A stretch of DNA of 15,769 nt, taken from NCBI GenBank assembly GCA_035534495.1, contig DATLRW010000170.1:1-15769 (forward strand), given 5' to 3'. Of this stretch, positions 6,386 through 15,769 are shown piece after piece (within the stretch, counting starts at the first letter, position 1; each line of letters begins with the position of its first letter). Below the pieces are notes generated by a model, which worked only from the letters and a program-made list of their open reading frames with translations, searched no databases and was not told the origin of the DNA. The position numbers and the translations under genes were made by a program. This DNA is from JAKASX01 sp035534495. Lineage in GTDB: Bacteria; Acidobacteriota; Terriglobia; Acidiferrales; UBA7541.

Positions 6386-7053
6386 TGCCCCTCACTCCCC
6401 GGCTCTTCACTCGCCGAGCCGGCGGACGCACCGAGCGATGCGCTCAGCCGCAGCGCCGCGTCCTTCGACAGGACCAGCCGCTTGTGCCGCAGGATTTCGT
6501 AGGCGCCCAGCTCGCCCGGCCGCAGCAGCATGACTCCATCGAGGTTGCGGCTGGCAAGCGCGAGGTTATGGTTCTCGTCCTGGGTGACGAGCAGCGCGGT
6601 GCCGCTGTTTTGCTCGAACCGGTTGAGAATCTCGCGCAACGCCTTCGTCTTATGCGAATCGAGAGACCAGGCCTCGACAACCGTCAGGCTGCCCTCGGAC
6701 AATTTCGCCGACAGAGCCGACCGCAGCGCGCCCAAAACCATCTTCTTCGGCAACCGGTAGGAGTAATCGCGCGGCGTCGGCCCATGCACGGTACCGCCAT
6801 GCCGCCATAGAGGCGAACGGACCGAACCCATGCGCGCGCGTCCGGTTCCCTTCTGCCGCCACAGCTTGCGCCCGGCGCCTCGCACCTCTCCCCGGTTCTT
6901 GACCTTGTGGGTGCCGGCTCGCCGCCCGGCCAATTGCCACCGGACCGCCGCGTGCAGCAGGTGCTGATTCACCCTGGCGGCGAAGACCGATTCTGCCAAT
7001 TCGACCTCGCCCACCGGCTTTCCTTCCAAATTGACAACGTTGACGACCGGCAT
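6382..7053 (-). CDS. rplD: 50S ribosomal protein L4
   Basis: L4 binds 23S rRNA domain I and extends a loop into the exit tunnel; in E. coli it also represses its own S10 operon. Length is 223 aa. The tunnel loop is at about 55-100 (EVRGAGRKLWRQKGTGRARM, then PLWRHGGTVHGPTPRDYSYR). The C-terminal fold shows LVTQDENHNLALASRNLDGV. The residues after about 205 form a small Ser/Ala/Gly/Glu-rich tail. It begins 12 nt after the rplC stop and ends in an ATGA overlap with rplW. Confidence 0.97.
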   Translation of the reverse strand: MPVVNVVNLEGKPVGEVELAESVFAARVNQHLLHAAVRWQLAGRRAGTHKVKNRGEVRGAGRKLWRQKGTGRARMGSVRSPLWRHGGTVHGPTPRDYSYRLPKKMVLGALRSALSAKLSEGSLTVVEAWSLDSHKTKALREILNRFEQNSGTALLVTQDENHNLALASRNLDGVMLLRPGELGAYEILRHKRLVLSKDAALRLSASLGASAGSASEEPGSEGQ

Positions 7054-7065
7054 CGAATCCTCTTG

Positions 7066-7707
7066 TTACTTTCCTTTTTTTGCCTTGCAAACGATCACAT
7101 ATCCGCCGTTCGGTCCGGGGACCGCGCCGCGCACGAGCAACAGATTTTCCTCGCCATCCACCTTGGCCACCCGCAGATTCTTCACCGTTTTGCGATCGTG
7201 ACCCATATGCCCGGGAAAGTGCTGCCCCGGCCAAACCCGCGATGGAAACGAACTGGCGCCAATACCGCCCGGGGCCCGATGGAACATCGAACCGTGTGTC
7301 GCATCGCCGCCGCGGTAGTGCCAGCGCTTCACGCCGCCCTGGAACCCGCGGCCTTTGCTCACGCCCACCACGTCCACCCGCTCGCCGGCCTGAAATGCGT
7401 CGACCAGAATCCGGTCGCCCGGCTTGGTCTCGTCGGCCGACTCCTCCAGGCGAACTTCGCGCAGGAACCGCATCGGCGGCACGCTCGCCTTGTCCAGATG
7501 GCCTCGCTGCGCCTTGGTCAACCGCTGTGGTTTGACGAATTCGACCAGCCCGAGTTGCGCCGCGTCGTACCCGTCCCGATCCTGCGTCCGCCGCTGCACG
7601 ACCACGCAGGGGCCGGCCTGGATCGCCGTGCACGGAACCACCGTTCCGTCATCGGTGAAAAATTGCATCATGCCGAGCTTGATTCCGAGAATGCCATTTA
7701 CCGCCAT
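7066..7707 (-). CDS. rplC: 50S ribosomal protein L3
   Basis: L3 initiates large-subunit assembly and reaches towards the peptidyl-transferase centre. The product is 213 aa and begins MAVNGILGIKLGMMQFFTDD. It contains DVVGVSKGRGFQGGVKRWHY, a RGGDATHGSMFHRAPGGIGA block, and GQHFPGHMGHDRKTVKNLRV. The glutamine that PrmB methylates in E. coli L3 (in GQMGN) is replaced by His here (GHMGH), as in many other phyla. The gene follows rpsJ by 9 nt. Confidence 0.97.
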   Translation of the reverse strand: MAVNGILGIKLGMMQFFTDDGTVVPCTAIQAGPCVVVQRRTQDRDGYDAAQLGLVEFVKPQRLTKAQRGHLDKASVPPMRFLREVRLEESADETKPGDRILVDAFQAGERVDVVGVSKGRGFQGGVKRWHYRGGDATHGSMFHRAPGGIGASSFPSRVWPGQHFPGHMGHDRKTVKNLRVAKVDGEENLLLVRGAVPGPNGGYVIVCKAKKGK

Positions 7708-7716
7708 CGCAGCCGC

Positions 7717-8052
7717 CTATTTCGCCTCATGTTCCGGCCCGAACGCCTTGATTTCGACGTCCACACCGGGAGGAAGATCGAGTTTCATCAGGGCGTCGAC
7801 CGTATCGGGTGTCGGCTCGAGGATATCGATCAGCCGTTTGTGCGTGCGAATCTCGAACTGTTCGCGCGATTTCTTGTCCACGTGCGGCGAGCGCAACACT
7901 GTCCATCGGTTGATCGTTGTCGGCAGGGGAATCGGGCCGGCAACGTTCGCCCCGGTGCGACGGGCCGTGTCGACAATCTCTCGAGCGGACTGATCGAGCA
8001 CACGGTAATCGTAGGCCTTGAGCCGAATACGGATTTTATCTCCCGCGGGCAT
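7717..8052 (-). CDS. rpsJ: 30S ribosomal protein S10
   Basis: S10 is a 30S head protein and, with NusB, part of antitermination complexes. The ATG at 8050-8052 gives MPAGDKIRIRLKAYDYRVLD, matching the family start; upstream in-frame Met codons fall inside tuf and are rejected. The core ends ...DLPPGVDVEIKA with FGPEHEAK as a short extension, 111 aa in all against about 102-105 usually. The start is 4 nt after the tuf stop, so the str and S10 blocks are joined with no room for a separate promoter outside tuf. Confidence 0.96.
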   Translation of the reverse strand: MPAGDKIRIRLKAYDYRVLDQSAREIVDTARRTGANVAGPIPLPTTINRWTVLRSPHVDKKSREQFEIRTHKRLIDILEPTPDTVDALMKLDLPPGVDVEIKAFGPEHEAK

Positions 8053-8056
8053 CAGC

Positions 8057-9244
<1,188 letters not shown>

Positions 9245-9306
9245 GGCTCTCTGCTCCTCAAAATTCCACAATCAATTCGGGCCCTTCACTACCACCGAAA
9301 ACCGAA

Positions 9307-11568
<2,262 letters not shown>

Positions 11569-11584
11569 TTTCCTGCAAACTCCT

Positions 11585-12055
11585 CTACCAGCGATAGTGG
11601 GCGAAAGCTTTGTTCGCTTCCGCCATGCGGTGAACGTCTTCCCGCTTCTTGATGGCGCCGCCGCGGTTGTTGGCCGCGTCAAGCAGCTCGCCGGACAGGC
11701 GCTCGGTCATCGAGTGCCCGGAACGTCCCCGCGCATATTCAATCAGCCACCGGATCGCCAGCGACTGCCGGCGATAAGGGCTCACTTCCACGGGGACCTG
11801 ATAGTTGGCGCCGCCGACTCGCCGGGACTTCACCTCGACGTTCGGCTTGGTGTTTTCCACCGCGCGCAGAAAAACCTTCAGCGGCTCTTCGTTCGCTTTT
11901 TGCCCGATCTGCTCGAGCGCCGTATAAAAAATGCGCTCGGCGGTCGCTTTTTTCCCGTCCCACATCATACAGGCGATGAACTTCGTCACCAGCTCGTCGC
12001 CGTAGGTTGCATCGGGCAGCGAATGCCGTTTACTGACCGCACCTTTGCGTGGCAT
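11585..12055 (-). CDS. rpsG: 30S ribosomal protein S7
   Basis: S7 is the primary assembly protein of the 30S head and, in E. coli, the translational repressor of the str operon. The ATG at 12053-12055 gives MPRKGAVSKRHSLPDATYGD with GGGAGG upstream; extra upstream codons in the open frame fall in rpsL and are rejected. The product is 156 aa, normal. It includes KFIACMMWDGKKATAERIFY, ENTKPNVEVKSRRVGGANYQ, VPVEVSPYRRQSLAIRWL and the end MAEANKAFAHYRW. It sits 13 nt after rpsL. The rpsL-rpsG gap is too short to hold the large S7-binding structure known from E. coli. Confidence 0.97.
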   Translation of the reverse strand: MPRKGAVSKRHSLPDATYGDELVTKFIACMMWDGKKATAERIFYTALEQIGQKANEEPLKVFLRAVENTKPNVEVKSRRVGGANYQVPVEVSPYRRQSLAIRWLIEYARGRSGHSMTERLSGELLDAANNRGGAIKKREDVHRMAEANKAFAHYRW

Positions 12056-12068
12056 CCGGATTCCTCCC

Positions 12069-12452
12069 TTACTTCGCCGCGGTCTTGGGCCGCTTCGCGC
12101 CGTACTTCGAACGGCCCTGCATGCGGCCGTCAACGCCGGCGGCGTCGAGCGTGCCGCGAACAATGTGATAGCGGACGCCGGGAAGATCTTTCACACGGCC
12201 TCCACGCACCAGCACGATGGAGTGCTCCTGCAAATTGTGGCCGATGCCGGGGATATAGGCCGTAACCTCGATGGCGTTCGTCAGCCGCACCCTCGATACC
12301 TTCCGCAACGCCGAGTTCGGCTTCTTGGGCGTTTGCGTATAGACGCGGATGCATACCCCGCGCTTCTGCGGACAACCCTCAAGAGCCGGCGCCTTCGTCT
12401 TTGCCGGAACCTTTTCCCGGACACCGCGAACCAACTGCGCAAAAGTCGGCAC
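12069..12452 (-). CDS. rpsL: 30S ribosomal protein S12
   Basis: S12 is part of the decoding centre and controls accuracy. The GTG at 12450-12452 is preceded by AGAGGAG and gives MPTFAQLVRGVREKVPAKTK, matching the family start; length is 127 aa. The decoding loop PKKPNSALRK is at 42-51 and GGRVKDLPGVRYH at 84-96. Lys43 and Lys88, the positions where streptomycin resistance changes arise in other bacteria, are both wild type. Asp89, the residue methylthiolated by RimO in E. coli, is present. The frame stays open upstream to 12599 and includes an exact copy of the SD-start sequence in frame (GTG at 12576-12578), so a form with 42 extra residues cannot be excluded. It is the first gene of the cluster. 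Confidence 0.95.
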   Translation of the reverse strand: MPTFAQLVRGVREKVPAKTKAPALEGCPQKRGVCIRVYTQTPKKPNSALRKVSRVRLTNAIEVTAYIPGIGHNLQEHSIVLVRGGRVKDLPGVRYHIVRGTLDAAGVDGRMQGRSKYGAKRPKTAAK

Positions 12453-12460
12453 AGAACTCC
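12450..12460 (-). promoter_or_regulatory. rpsL ribosome-binding site and GTG start
   Basis: On the minus strand the sequence reads AAGAGGAGTTCTGTG, with GAGGAG four nt before the GTG. It decides the S12 start. The 11-nt core GGAGTTCTGTG is repeated exactly at 12576-12586. Confidence 0.8.
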
Positions 12461-12575
12461 TCTTCTTGCTCCGTTGAACTCGAGACTGTTTCGACCACTC
12501 GCCCGCCACAGTCGCGGCGGCCGAGGAGCCCGGTTTCCCAATCCAGAAAGGGACATTCTGCGGCCTCGGGGCAAC

Positions 12576-12586
12576 CACAGAACTCC
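12576..12586 (-). repeat. Exact upstream copy of the rpsL SD-start sequence
   Basis: GGAGTTCTGTG occurs here and at 12450-12460, 126 nt apart, which is exactly 42 codons. The GTG of this copy is in frame with rpsL with no stop in between. It could be a second initiation site, a decoy for ribosomes or a repressor, or chance. Confidence 0.5.
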
Positions 12587-12765
12587 CCACCGGCGTCACT
12601 GCGCTTTCCAGGAAACCCGGCGGTCAGAGTGTTGAGGCTTGTTCGGCTTTGCGGGGCTGGCGCCCCATTACGGCCGTTCCCGCGCTCCGTGTCCGAACTC
12701 TCCCCTATTCGGAGCGAGGGGATTCCCTTCCACTACCGGGACACAATGACCCCGGCAAAACCAAC

Positions 12766-12794
12766 AGTATAGGCAGTTGCCCCTACCCTGTCAA
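12766..12794 (-). promoter_or_regulatory. Predicted sigma70-type promoter of the str-S10-spc cluster
   Basis: On the minus strand, TTGACA (12789-12794) is separated by exactly 17 nt from TATACT (12766-12771). This is a near-perfect housekeeping promoter and stands out in GC-rich surroundings. Transcription would start near 12759, giving a 5' leader of about 305 nt before the rpsL GTG. Confidence 0.85.
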
Positions 12795-12803
12795 ACTGTA
12801 GTT

Positions 12804-12818
12804 GGCCACAATATGGCC
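12804..12818 (-). repeat. Inverted repeat just upstream of the promoter
   Basis: GGCCA-CAATA-TGGCC is a perfect 5-bp inverted repeat 9 nt upstream of the -35 hexamer, roughly -45 to -60. It could be a regulator site, but a repeat this short may be chance. Confidence 0.3.
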
Positions 12819-13025
12819 GCCTGGACTTTGACCATCCGAAAGCGCCTCTATCAGGCTGGCCCCATGCCTAATGTTCCCAGTTTAAACCACAAATGCCAAA
12901 ACACAATGCCTGAACAGGGCTCCTCAACCAAAGATTGCGCGTAACCCCTGGCGGGTGCCATCGGCAATCCGGAAGGGCACACAAAAGCGTGTAAGGATTC
13001 CGATCGGATCTCGGGAGGCGGCGGG

Positions 13026-14156
13026 TCAGGGGCGGGCTTTGCCGGCCAGCTGGCGCAACGACTCTTCGTAGGGGGCGCGCGCGACCCCTCGCTCGGTGAT
13101 GATGGCGGCAATGAACTTGTGCGGCGTGACGTCGAAGGCGGGGTGCGCCGCGGCGACGTCTGGCGCGATTCGCACGCCGGCGAAATGCGTTACTTCCTCG
13201 GCCGACCGCTGCTCGATCGGAATCCGCTCGCCCGAGTCGAGCGTCAGGTCCACCGTGGAAAGCGGGGCCGCCACGTAGAACGGGACGCCGTGTTCGCGGG
13301 CCAGAACGGCGATCTGGTAGGTGCCGATCTTGTTGGCCGTATCGCCATTGGCCGCAATCCGGTCGGCGCCGACGACGACGGCGCCCACATTTCCGGTTTT
13401 CAGGAAATGGCCGACCATGTTGTCGGTAATCAAAATCAGTGGAATATGGTCCTGATGTAGTTCCCAGGCGGTCAGGCGCGCGCCCTGGAGATAGGGGCGG
13501 GTTTCCGGGACCAACACTTCGATCTGGTGGCCTTGCGCCACCGCCATGCGAATCACCCCAAGCGCCGTGCCGATTCCCCCGGTCGCCAGTGCCCCCGCAT
13601 TGCATTGCGTGAGAACGCGGCCGCTCGCCGGCAGCAAGGCCGCCCCCAGCCGTCCAATCGCCTCGTCGGCCTGGCGGCGCTCGCGGTGGATCGCCAGGGC
13701 CTCGTCAATCATTCCGCGCCGGATCCGCTCCAGCCGCTCGGGCTCGCCTTCCGCGCCGGATGGCCGCGCCAGCGCGTCGAAGCGCCCGCGCATCCGCCCG
13801 AGCGCCCAGAAGAGATCGCCAGCCGTGGGACGCGTATTGGCGATGGCATCCACAATGACGGGGATTTCGGCGCTCAGCTCTTCCACGCTGCGCGCCGCCG
13901 TGCGTTCCACGCCGAGCGCCACGCCCATCGCCGCGGCAATACCGATTGCCGGGGCGCCGCGAATCACCATTTCCCGGATCGCTCGCGCCACCTCGCGATA
14001 ATCGGTGTAGGTGTGCCGGACGACCTCGCCCGGCAAGCGCCGCTGATCCAGCATCACGACGCCGCCCCCGGTCCATTCGATTGGTTCGACCGAGGCGGAC
14101 TCGACCGCGCCGGCCGTTTTTTTCGTTGTTTCGTTCGGAGCCATCATTTCGCTCAA
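13026..14156 (-). CDS. mtnA: S-methyl-5-thioribose-1-phosphate isomerase
   Basis: MtnA converts methylthioribose-1-phosphate to methylthioribulose-1-phosphate in the methionine salvage pathway, in the cytoplasm. The protein is 376 aa, with a 20-residue N-terminal extension before EPIEWTGGGVVMLDQRRLPG. Family motifs: RGAPAIG (66-72), TQCNAGALAT with the catalytic Cys185, ETRPYLQGARLTAWEL (218-233), GADRIAANGDTANKIGTY (263-280) with the catalytic Asp265, and AFDVTPHKFI near the end. The TTG start at 14156 has GAGG nine nt upstream and reproduces the MSEM start of the preceding gene; ATG at 14147 or 14144 is possible. eIF2B-alpha-like or ribose-1,5-bisphosphate isomerases are related, but the Cys/Asp pair and RGAPAIG fit MtnA. 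It follows the CPBP gene by 17 nt. No other salvage gene is visible. Confidence 0.93.
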   Translation of the reverse strand: MSEMMAPNETTKKTAGAVESASVEPIEWTGGGVVMLDQRRLPGEVVRHTYTDYREVARAIREMVIRGAPAIGIAAAMGVALGVERTAARSVEELSAEIPVIVDAIANTRPTAGDLFWALGRMRGRFDALARPSGAEGEPERLERIRRGMIDEALAIHRERRQADEAIGRLGAALLPASGRVLTQCNAGALATGGIGTALGVIRMAVAQGHQIEVLVPETRPYLQGARLTAWELHQDHIPLILITDNMVGHFLKTGNVGAVVVGADRIAANGDTANKIGTYQIAVLAREHGVPFYVAAPLSTVDLTLDSGERIPIEQRSAEEVTHFAGVRIAPDVAAAHPAFDVTPHKFIAAIITERGVARAPYEESLRQLAGKARP

Positions 14157-14174
14157 GTGAGGGAGCCTCGCCGC

Positions 14175-15053
14175 CTAGCTGAGCGGGGGCAAGTGGCGCA
14201 ACCCCCCTGTTGAAATGAAAAAACCGGCGAAGAGGAAGGTATTGTAGCCCACATGCAGCAGCCAGCTCGCGACCACGCTCCCCGTGCGCGCCCGCGCGTA
14301 GGTCAGCACGATGCCGACCAGTATCAGAAGGCCGATCTGCCCCCAGCCGCCCCAGAGCTGCGGGGCGTGCATCAGGCCGAACAACACGCCGGTGGCCAGA
14401 ATACCGCCTTCCACCCCCAGGCCGCGGGCCAGCACCGGGTACAGGTAGCCGCGGAAAATCGTCTCCTCCACGGCCGGCGCCAGGAGAATTCCAACCGCCA
14501 TCAGTATGAGAACTCCGCGCCGGTTGTGGAATAGGGCCTCGATCGGCAATTTCGCCTTCGTCTGGAAGGCCAGCGATCCCAGTTGCACCACAATGGCCAG
14601 CACCATGCCGCTCAGGGCGAAAATCGCGTACCGCGCCGCGCGGGGCATGCCGTGCTTGCCGAAGTCCCGCCAGCCGATCGTCCGCCAAAACGGCCACGGC
14701 CGGCCCAGACAGATCGTGGCATAGAGATAGCCGATCAGGAAGACGTACCAGACCGCCGTGCGCAGGGAAAGAAACGTCGCGCTGGTCATGATGAAGGACT
14801 TGATGTCGCTTGGCTTGATCTTGAACCAGAGGATCGTCGCAAACGCCATGATGTTGGTCAGCAGAATCAGGCCCGCGAAGGCCACGACAACGAACAGCAG
14901 CAATTCCTTCCAACCCCACGGCGTGATGACGTCCGCCGGCAACGGCCTCGTGGCCGGCGCGGGTGGTGGCGGGAAAGCGGGCGAAACCGGAGCGGCTTCG
15001 GGCGCCCCTTCGGGCTCGGCCGCCCGCTCGTCGATCGGTTCCATTTCGCTCAT
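14175..15053 (-). CDS. CPBP-family intramembrane glutamic endopeptidase (Abi/CAAX type)
   Basis: The 292-aa product belongs to the CPBP (type II CAAX prenyl endopeptidase/bacteriocin-processing) family of membrane proteases, whose bacterial substrates are mostly unknown. The cytoplasmic N-terminus (about 10-45) is Ala/Pro-rich. Hydrophobic segments lie at about 50-77, 98-115, 141-163, 180-195, 216-229, 239-252 and 262-282. The family motifs are all present: EETIFR (Glu196, Glu197, Arg201), FGLMH (225-229, His229) and HVGYN (His267, Asn271), so the enzyme looks active. The ATG has AAGGGACGCA upstream. It probably shares a transcript with mtnA 17 nt downstream. The substrate cannot be told from sequence; neighbourhood to a CRISPR array is not evidence of a defence role. 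Confidence 0.9.
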   Translation of the reverse strand: MSEMEPIDERAAEPEGAPEAAPVSPAFPPPPAPATRPLPADVITPWGWKELLLFVVVAFAGLILLTNIMAFATILWFKIKPSDIKSFIMTSATFLSLRTAVWYVFLIGYLYATICLGRPWPFWRTIGWRDFGKHGMPRAARYAIFALSGMVLAIVVQLGSLAFQTKAKLPIEALFHNRRGVLILMAVGILLAPAVEETIFRGYLYPVLARGLGVEGGILATGVLFGLMHAPQLWGGWGQIGLLILVGIVLTYARARTGSVVASWLLHVGYNTFLFAGFFISTGGLRHLPPLS

Positions 15054-15291
15054 TGCGTCCCTTCAGAACGCTTCCTGAGTTGCTCTCCCGCCCCGGCGAG
15101 AACCGGCGGAATCATCCGAGGATGTTTCGAGGAACCGTTTAGCACGCGACAGCTCTGGCGCAATTTTCCGAACGGACGCACGACGGCGTCCTTCGGCAAG
15201 CGGGAAAGTATGAATCTGTGGAGATGGCTAGGCTCGGCAGGGATGACTTCGAGAACATGTTTCCGTGGCCACTGTAAAGGCAGACGCGGGC
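15054..15291. other. Spacer region between CPBP gene and CRISPR remnant
   Basis: 238 nt with no convincing gene. It should contain the promoter of the CPBP-mtnA unit, but no strong hexamer pair is visible; TTGCGC and TAAACG spaced 16 nt (about 15139-15166, minus strand) is a weak candidate. Confidence 0.4.
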
Positions 15292-15356
15292 TTTAGGCAA
15301 GCGCGCGGCGCCCGGGGCGCGACGAAAACCCACGTTTTCCTAGCGTTTCCCTTCGC
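15292..15356 (-). repeat. Decayed terminal CRISPR unit (degenerate repeat plus 33-nt spacer)
   Basis: A segment ending GGGGCGCGAC at 15323 matches the last 15 nt of the array repeat with one mismatch (CGCCCGGGG instead of CGCGCGGGG), while its other half has diverged. The 33 nt up to the next repeat (15324-15356) equal the array's spacer length exactly. This spacer begins with a perfect inverted repeat GAAAAC-CCAC-GTTTTC (15324-15339). Position at the trailer end fits gradual decay of old units. Confidence 0.65.
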
Positions 15357-15769
15357 GCCTCAATCCACGCGCCCGCGCGGGGCGCGACGCCGTCCGCCGG
15401 CGAAGCCGTCACGGTCTGGAACTGTTTCAATCCACGCGCCCGCGCGGGGCGCGACGCTGAGCCTGACCTCCAACACTGCGACACTCTGCGTTTCAATCCA
15501 CGCGCCCGCGCGGGGCGCGACCTTTGTGCCCAAAGAGTTAAGGTGACGGTACTCGTTTCAATCCACGCGCCCGCGCGGGGCGCGACGCACCGCAGTCAGA
15601 GCGGCATGAGCTGGCCGCACGTTTCAATCCACGCGCCCGCGCGGGGCGCGACGAGCGCCCGAGCGAATCACTCAGCAACAAGGGTGTTTCAATCCACGCG
15701 CCCGCGCGGGGCGCGACGCGCGGACCTGCACGGTGCGGACTTGCGCGACGGTTTCAATCCACGCGCCCG
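15357..15769 (-). CRISPR. CRISPR array, type I-C-like repeats, trailer end; runs off the window
   Basis: Seven 32-nt repeats start at 15357, 15424, 15490, 15555, 15621, 15686 and 15751 (the last cut after 19 nt). On the plus strand each begins GTTTCAATCCACG and ends GGGGCGCGAC. Six spacers of 35, 34, 33, 34, 33 and 33 nt separate them. Repeats 2-6 are identical; repeat 1 has two changes (GCCT for GTTT). Repeat positions 12-18 and 24-30 form a 7-bp stem around a 5-nt loop. The reverse complement ends GTGGATTGAAAC, the 3' end of type I-C repeats processed by Cas5c, so transcription should run leftwards from a leader outside the window. No cas gene is visible here. Confidence 0.97.

Larger units (their letters stand above)
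12453..13025 (-). other. Intergenic region and rpsL leader, 573 nt without a gene
   Basis: This stretch separates mtnA from the ribosomal cluster. It holds the predicted cluster promoter (12766-12794) and, downstream of it, a leader of about 300 nt. Inverted repeats on the leader strand include CCGGG/CCCGG (12736-12755), GCTCCG/CGGAGC with an inner CCGAA/TTCGG (about 12684-12715) and GGGGC-GCCA-GCCCC (12653-12666). None is followed by a T-run, so they are not intrinsic terminators. The 230 nt between mtnA and the promoter show no clear terminator for mtnA. I find no tRNA, and the small open frames present look like chance. Confidence 0.7.

Noticed and set aside
9245..9306. Possible separate tuf promoter in the fusA-tuf gap
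   Set aside because: No pair of -35/-10 hexamers with suitable spacing was found in the 62 nt.
11569..11682. Longer EF-G start adding 38 residues
   Set aside because: It would overlap the end of rpsG, and the added residues have no EF-G similarity; the GTG at 11568 directly precedes the conserved N-terminus.
12653..12666. GGGGC-TGGC-GCCCC hairpin considered as a terminator
   Set aside because: No T-run follows it on either strand and it lies inside the predicted rpsL leader.
12795..13025. Rho-independent terminator for mtnA
   Set aside because: Only weak short repeats (for example ACAC-GCTTTT-GTGT) are seen, with no GC-rich stem followed by a T-run.
12868..13605. 245-codon minus-strand frame overlapping mtnA in another frame
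   Set aside because: Its Arg/Gly-rich translation is a frame-shifted reading of mtnA; the tail in the intergenic region shows no motif.
15139..15333. 64-codon minus-strand frame upstream of the CPBP gene
   Set aside because: No ribosome-binding site, no recognisable sequence, and it runs through the decayed CRISPR repeat.
15265..15546. 93-codon plus-strand frame with repeated SIHAPARGAT peptide
   Set aside because: The repeated peptide is merely the translation of CRISPR repeats.

Overview
The window is a GC-rich bacterial chromosome segment, and every recognisable gene lies on the minus strand. Most of it (about 1-12,450) is a fused str-S10-spc ribosomal gene cluster. In transcription order it reads rpsL, rpsG, fusA, tuf, rpsJ, rplC, rplD, rplW, rplB, [unrecognised small gene], rpsS, rplV, rpsC, rplP, rpmC, rpsQ, rplN, rplX, rplE, rpsN (zinc type), rpsH, rplF; rplF runs off the left edge a few residues before its end. 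Junctions are mostly very tight (4-nt and 1-nt stop/start overlaps, gaps of 1-37 nt), consistent with one long operon. EF-Tu and EF-G are clearly bacterial. The short insertion after VLSKYN in EF-Tu and the general layout remind me of Acidobacteriota-like lineages, but I cannot fix the phylum from sequence alone.

The cluster is preceded by a 573-nt gap (12,453-13,025). It carries a near-consensus sigma70-type promoter (TTGACA - 17 nt - TATACT) that implies a leader of about 300 nt before rpsL. That leader has several small inverted repeats and an exact upstream copy of the rpsL ribosome-binding site plus start codon, in frame with rpsL.

Upstream of the gap is a two-gene unit. A CPBP-family membrane protein gene (14,175-15,053) is followed after 17 nt by mtnA, encoding methylthioribose-1-phosphate isomerase (13,026-14,156). 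The right end (from about 15,292 to the edge) is a CRISPR array with 32-nt type I-C-like repeats and 33-35-nt spacers. Repeat polarity says it is transcribed leftwards, so the leader and any cas genes should lie beyond the right edge and the window holds the old, decaying trailer end.

The most unusual item is a 106-codon gene (4,885-5,205) wedged between rplB and rpsS, which are normally adjacent. It has its own Shine-Dalgarno sequence and encodes a very basic protein with a Cys/His cluster (CPFCPCSH), like an unrecognised ribosome-associated zinc protein. Secondary oddities are an insertion in EF-G domain IV, a long Lys/Arg-rich tail on L22, an Ala/Pro tail on S19 and an N-terminal extension on S17.
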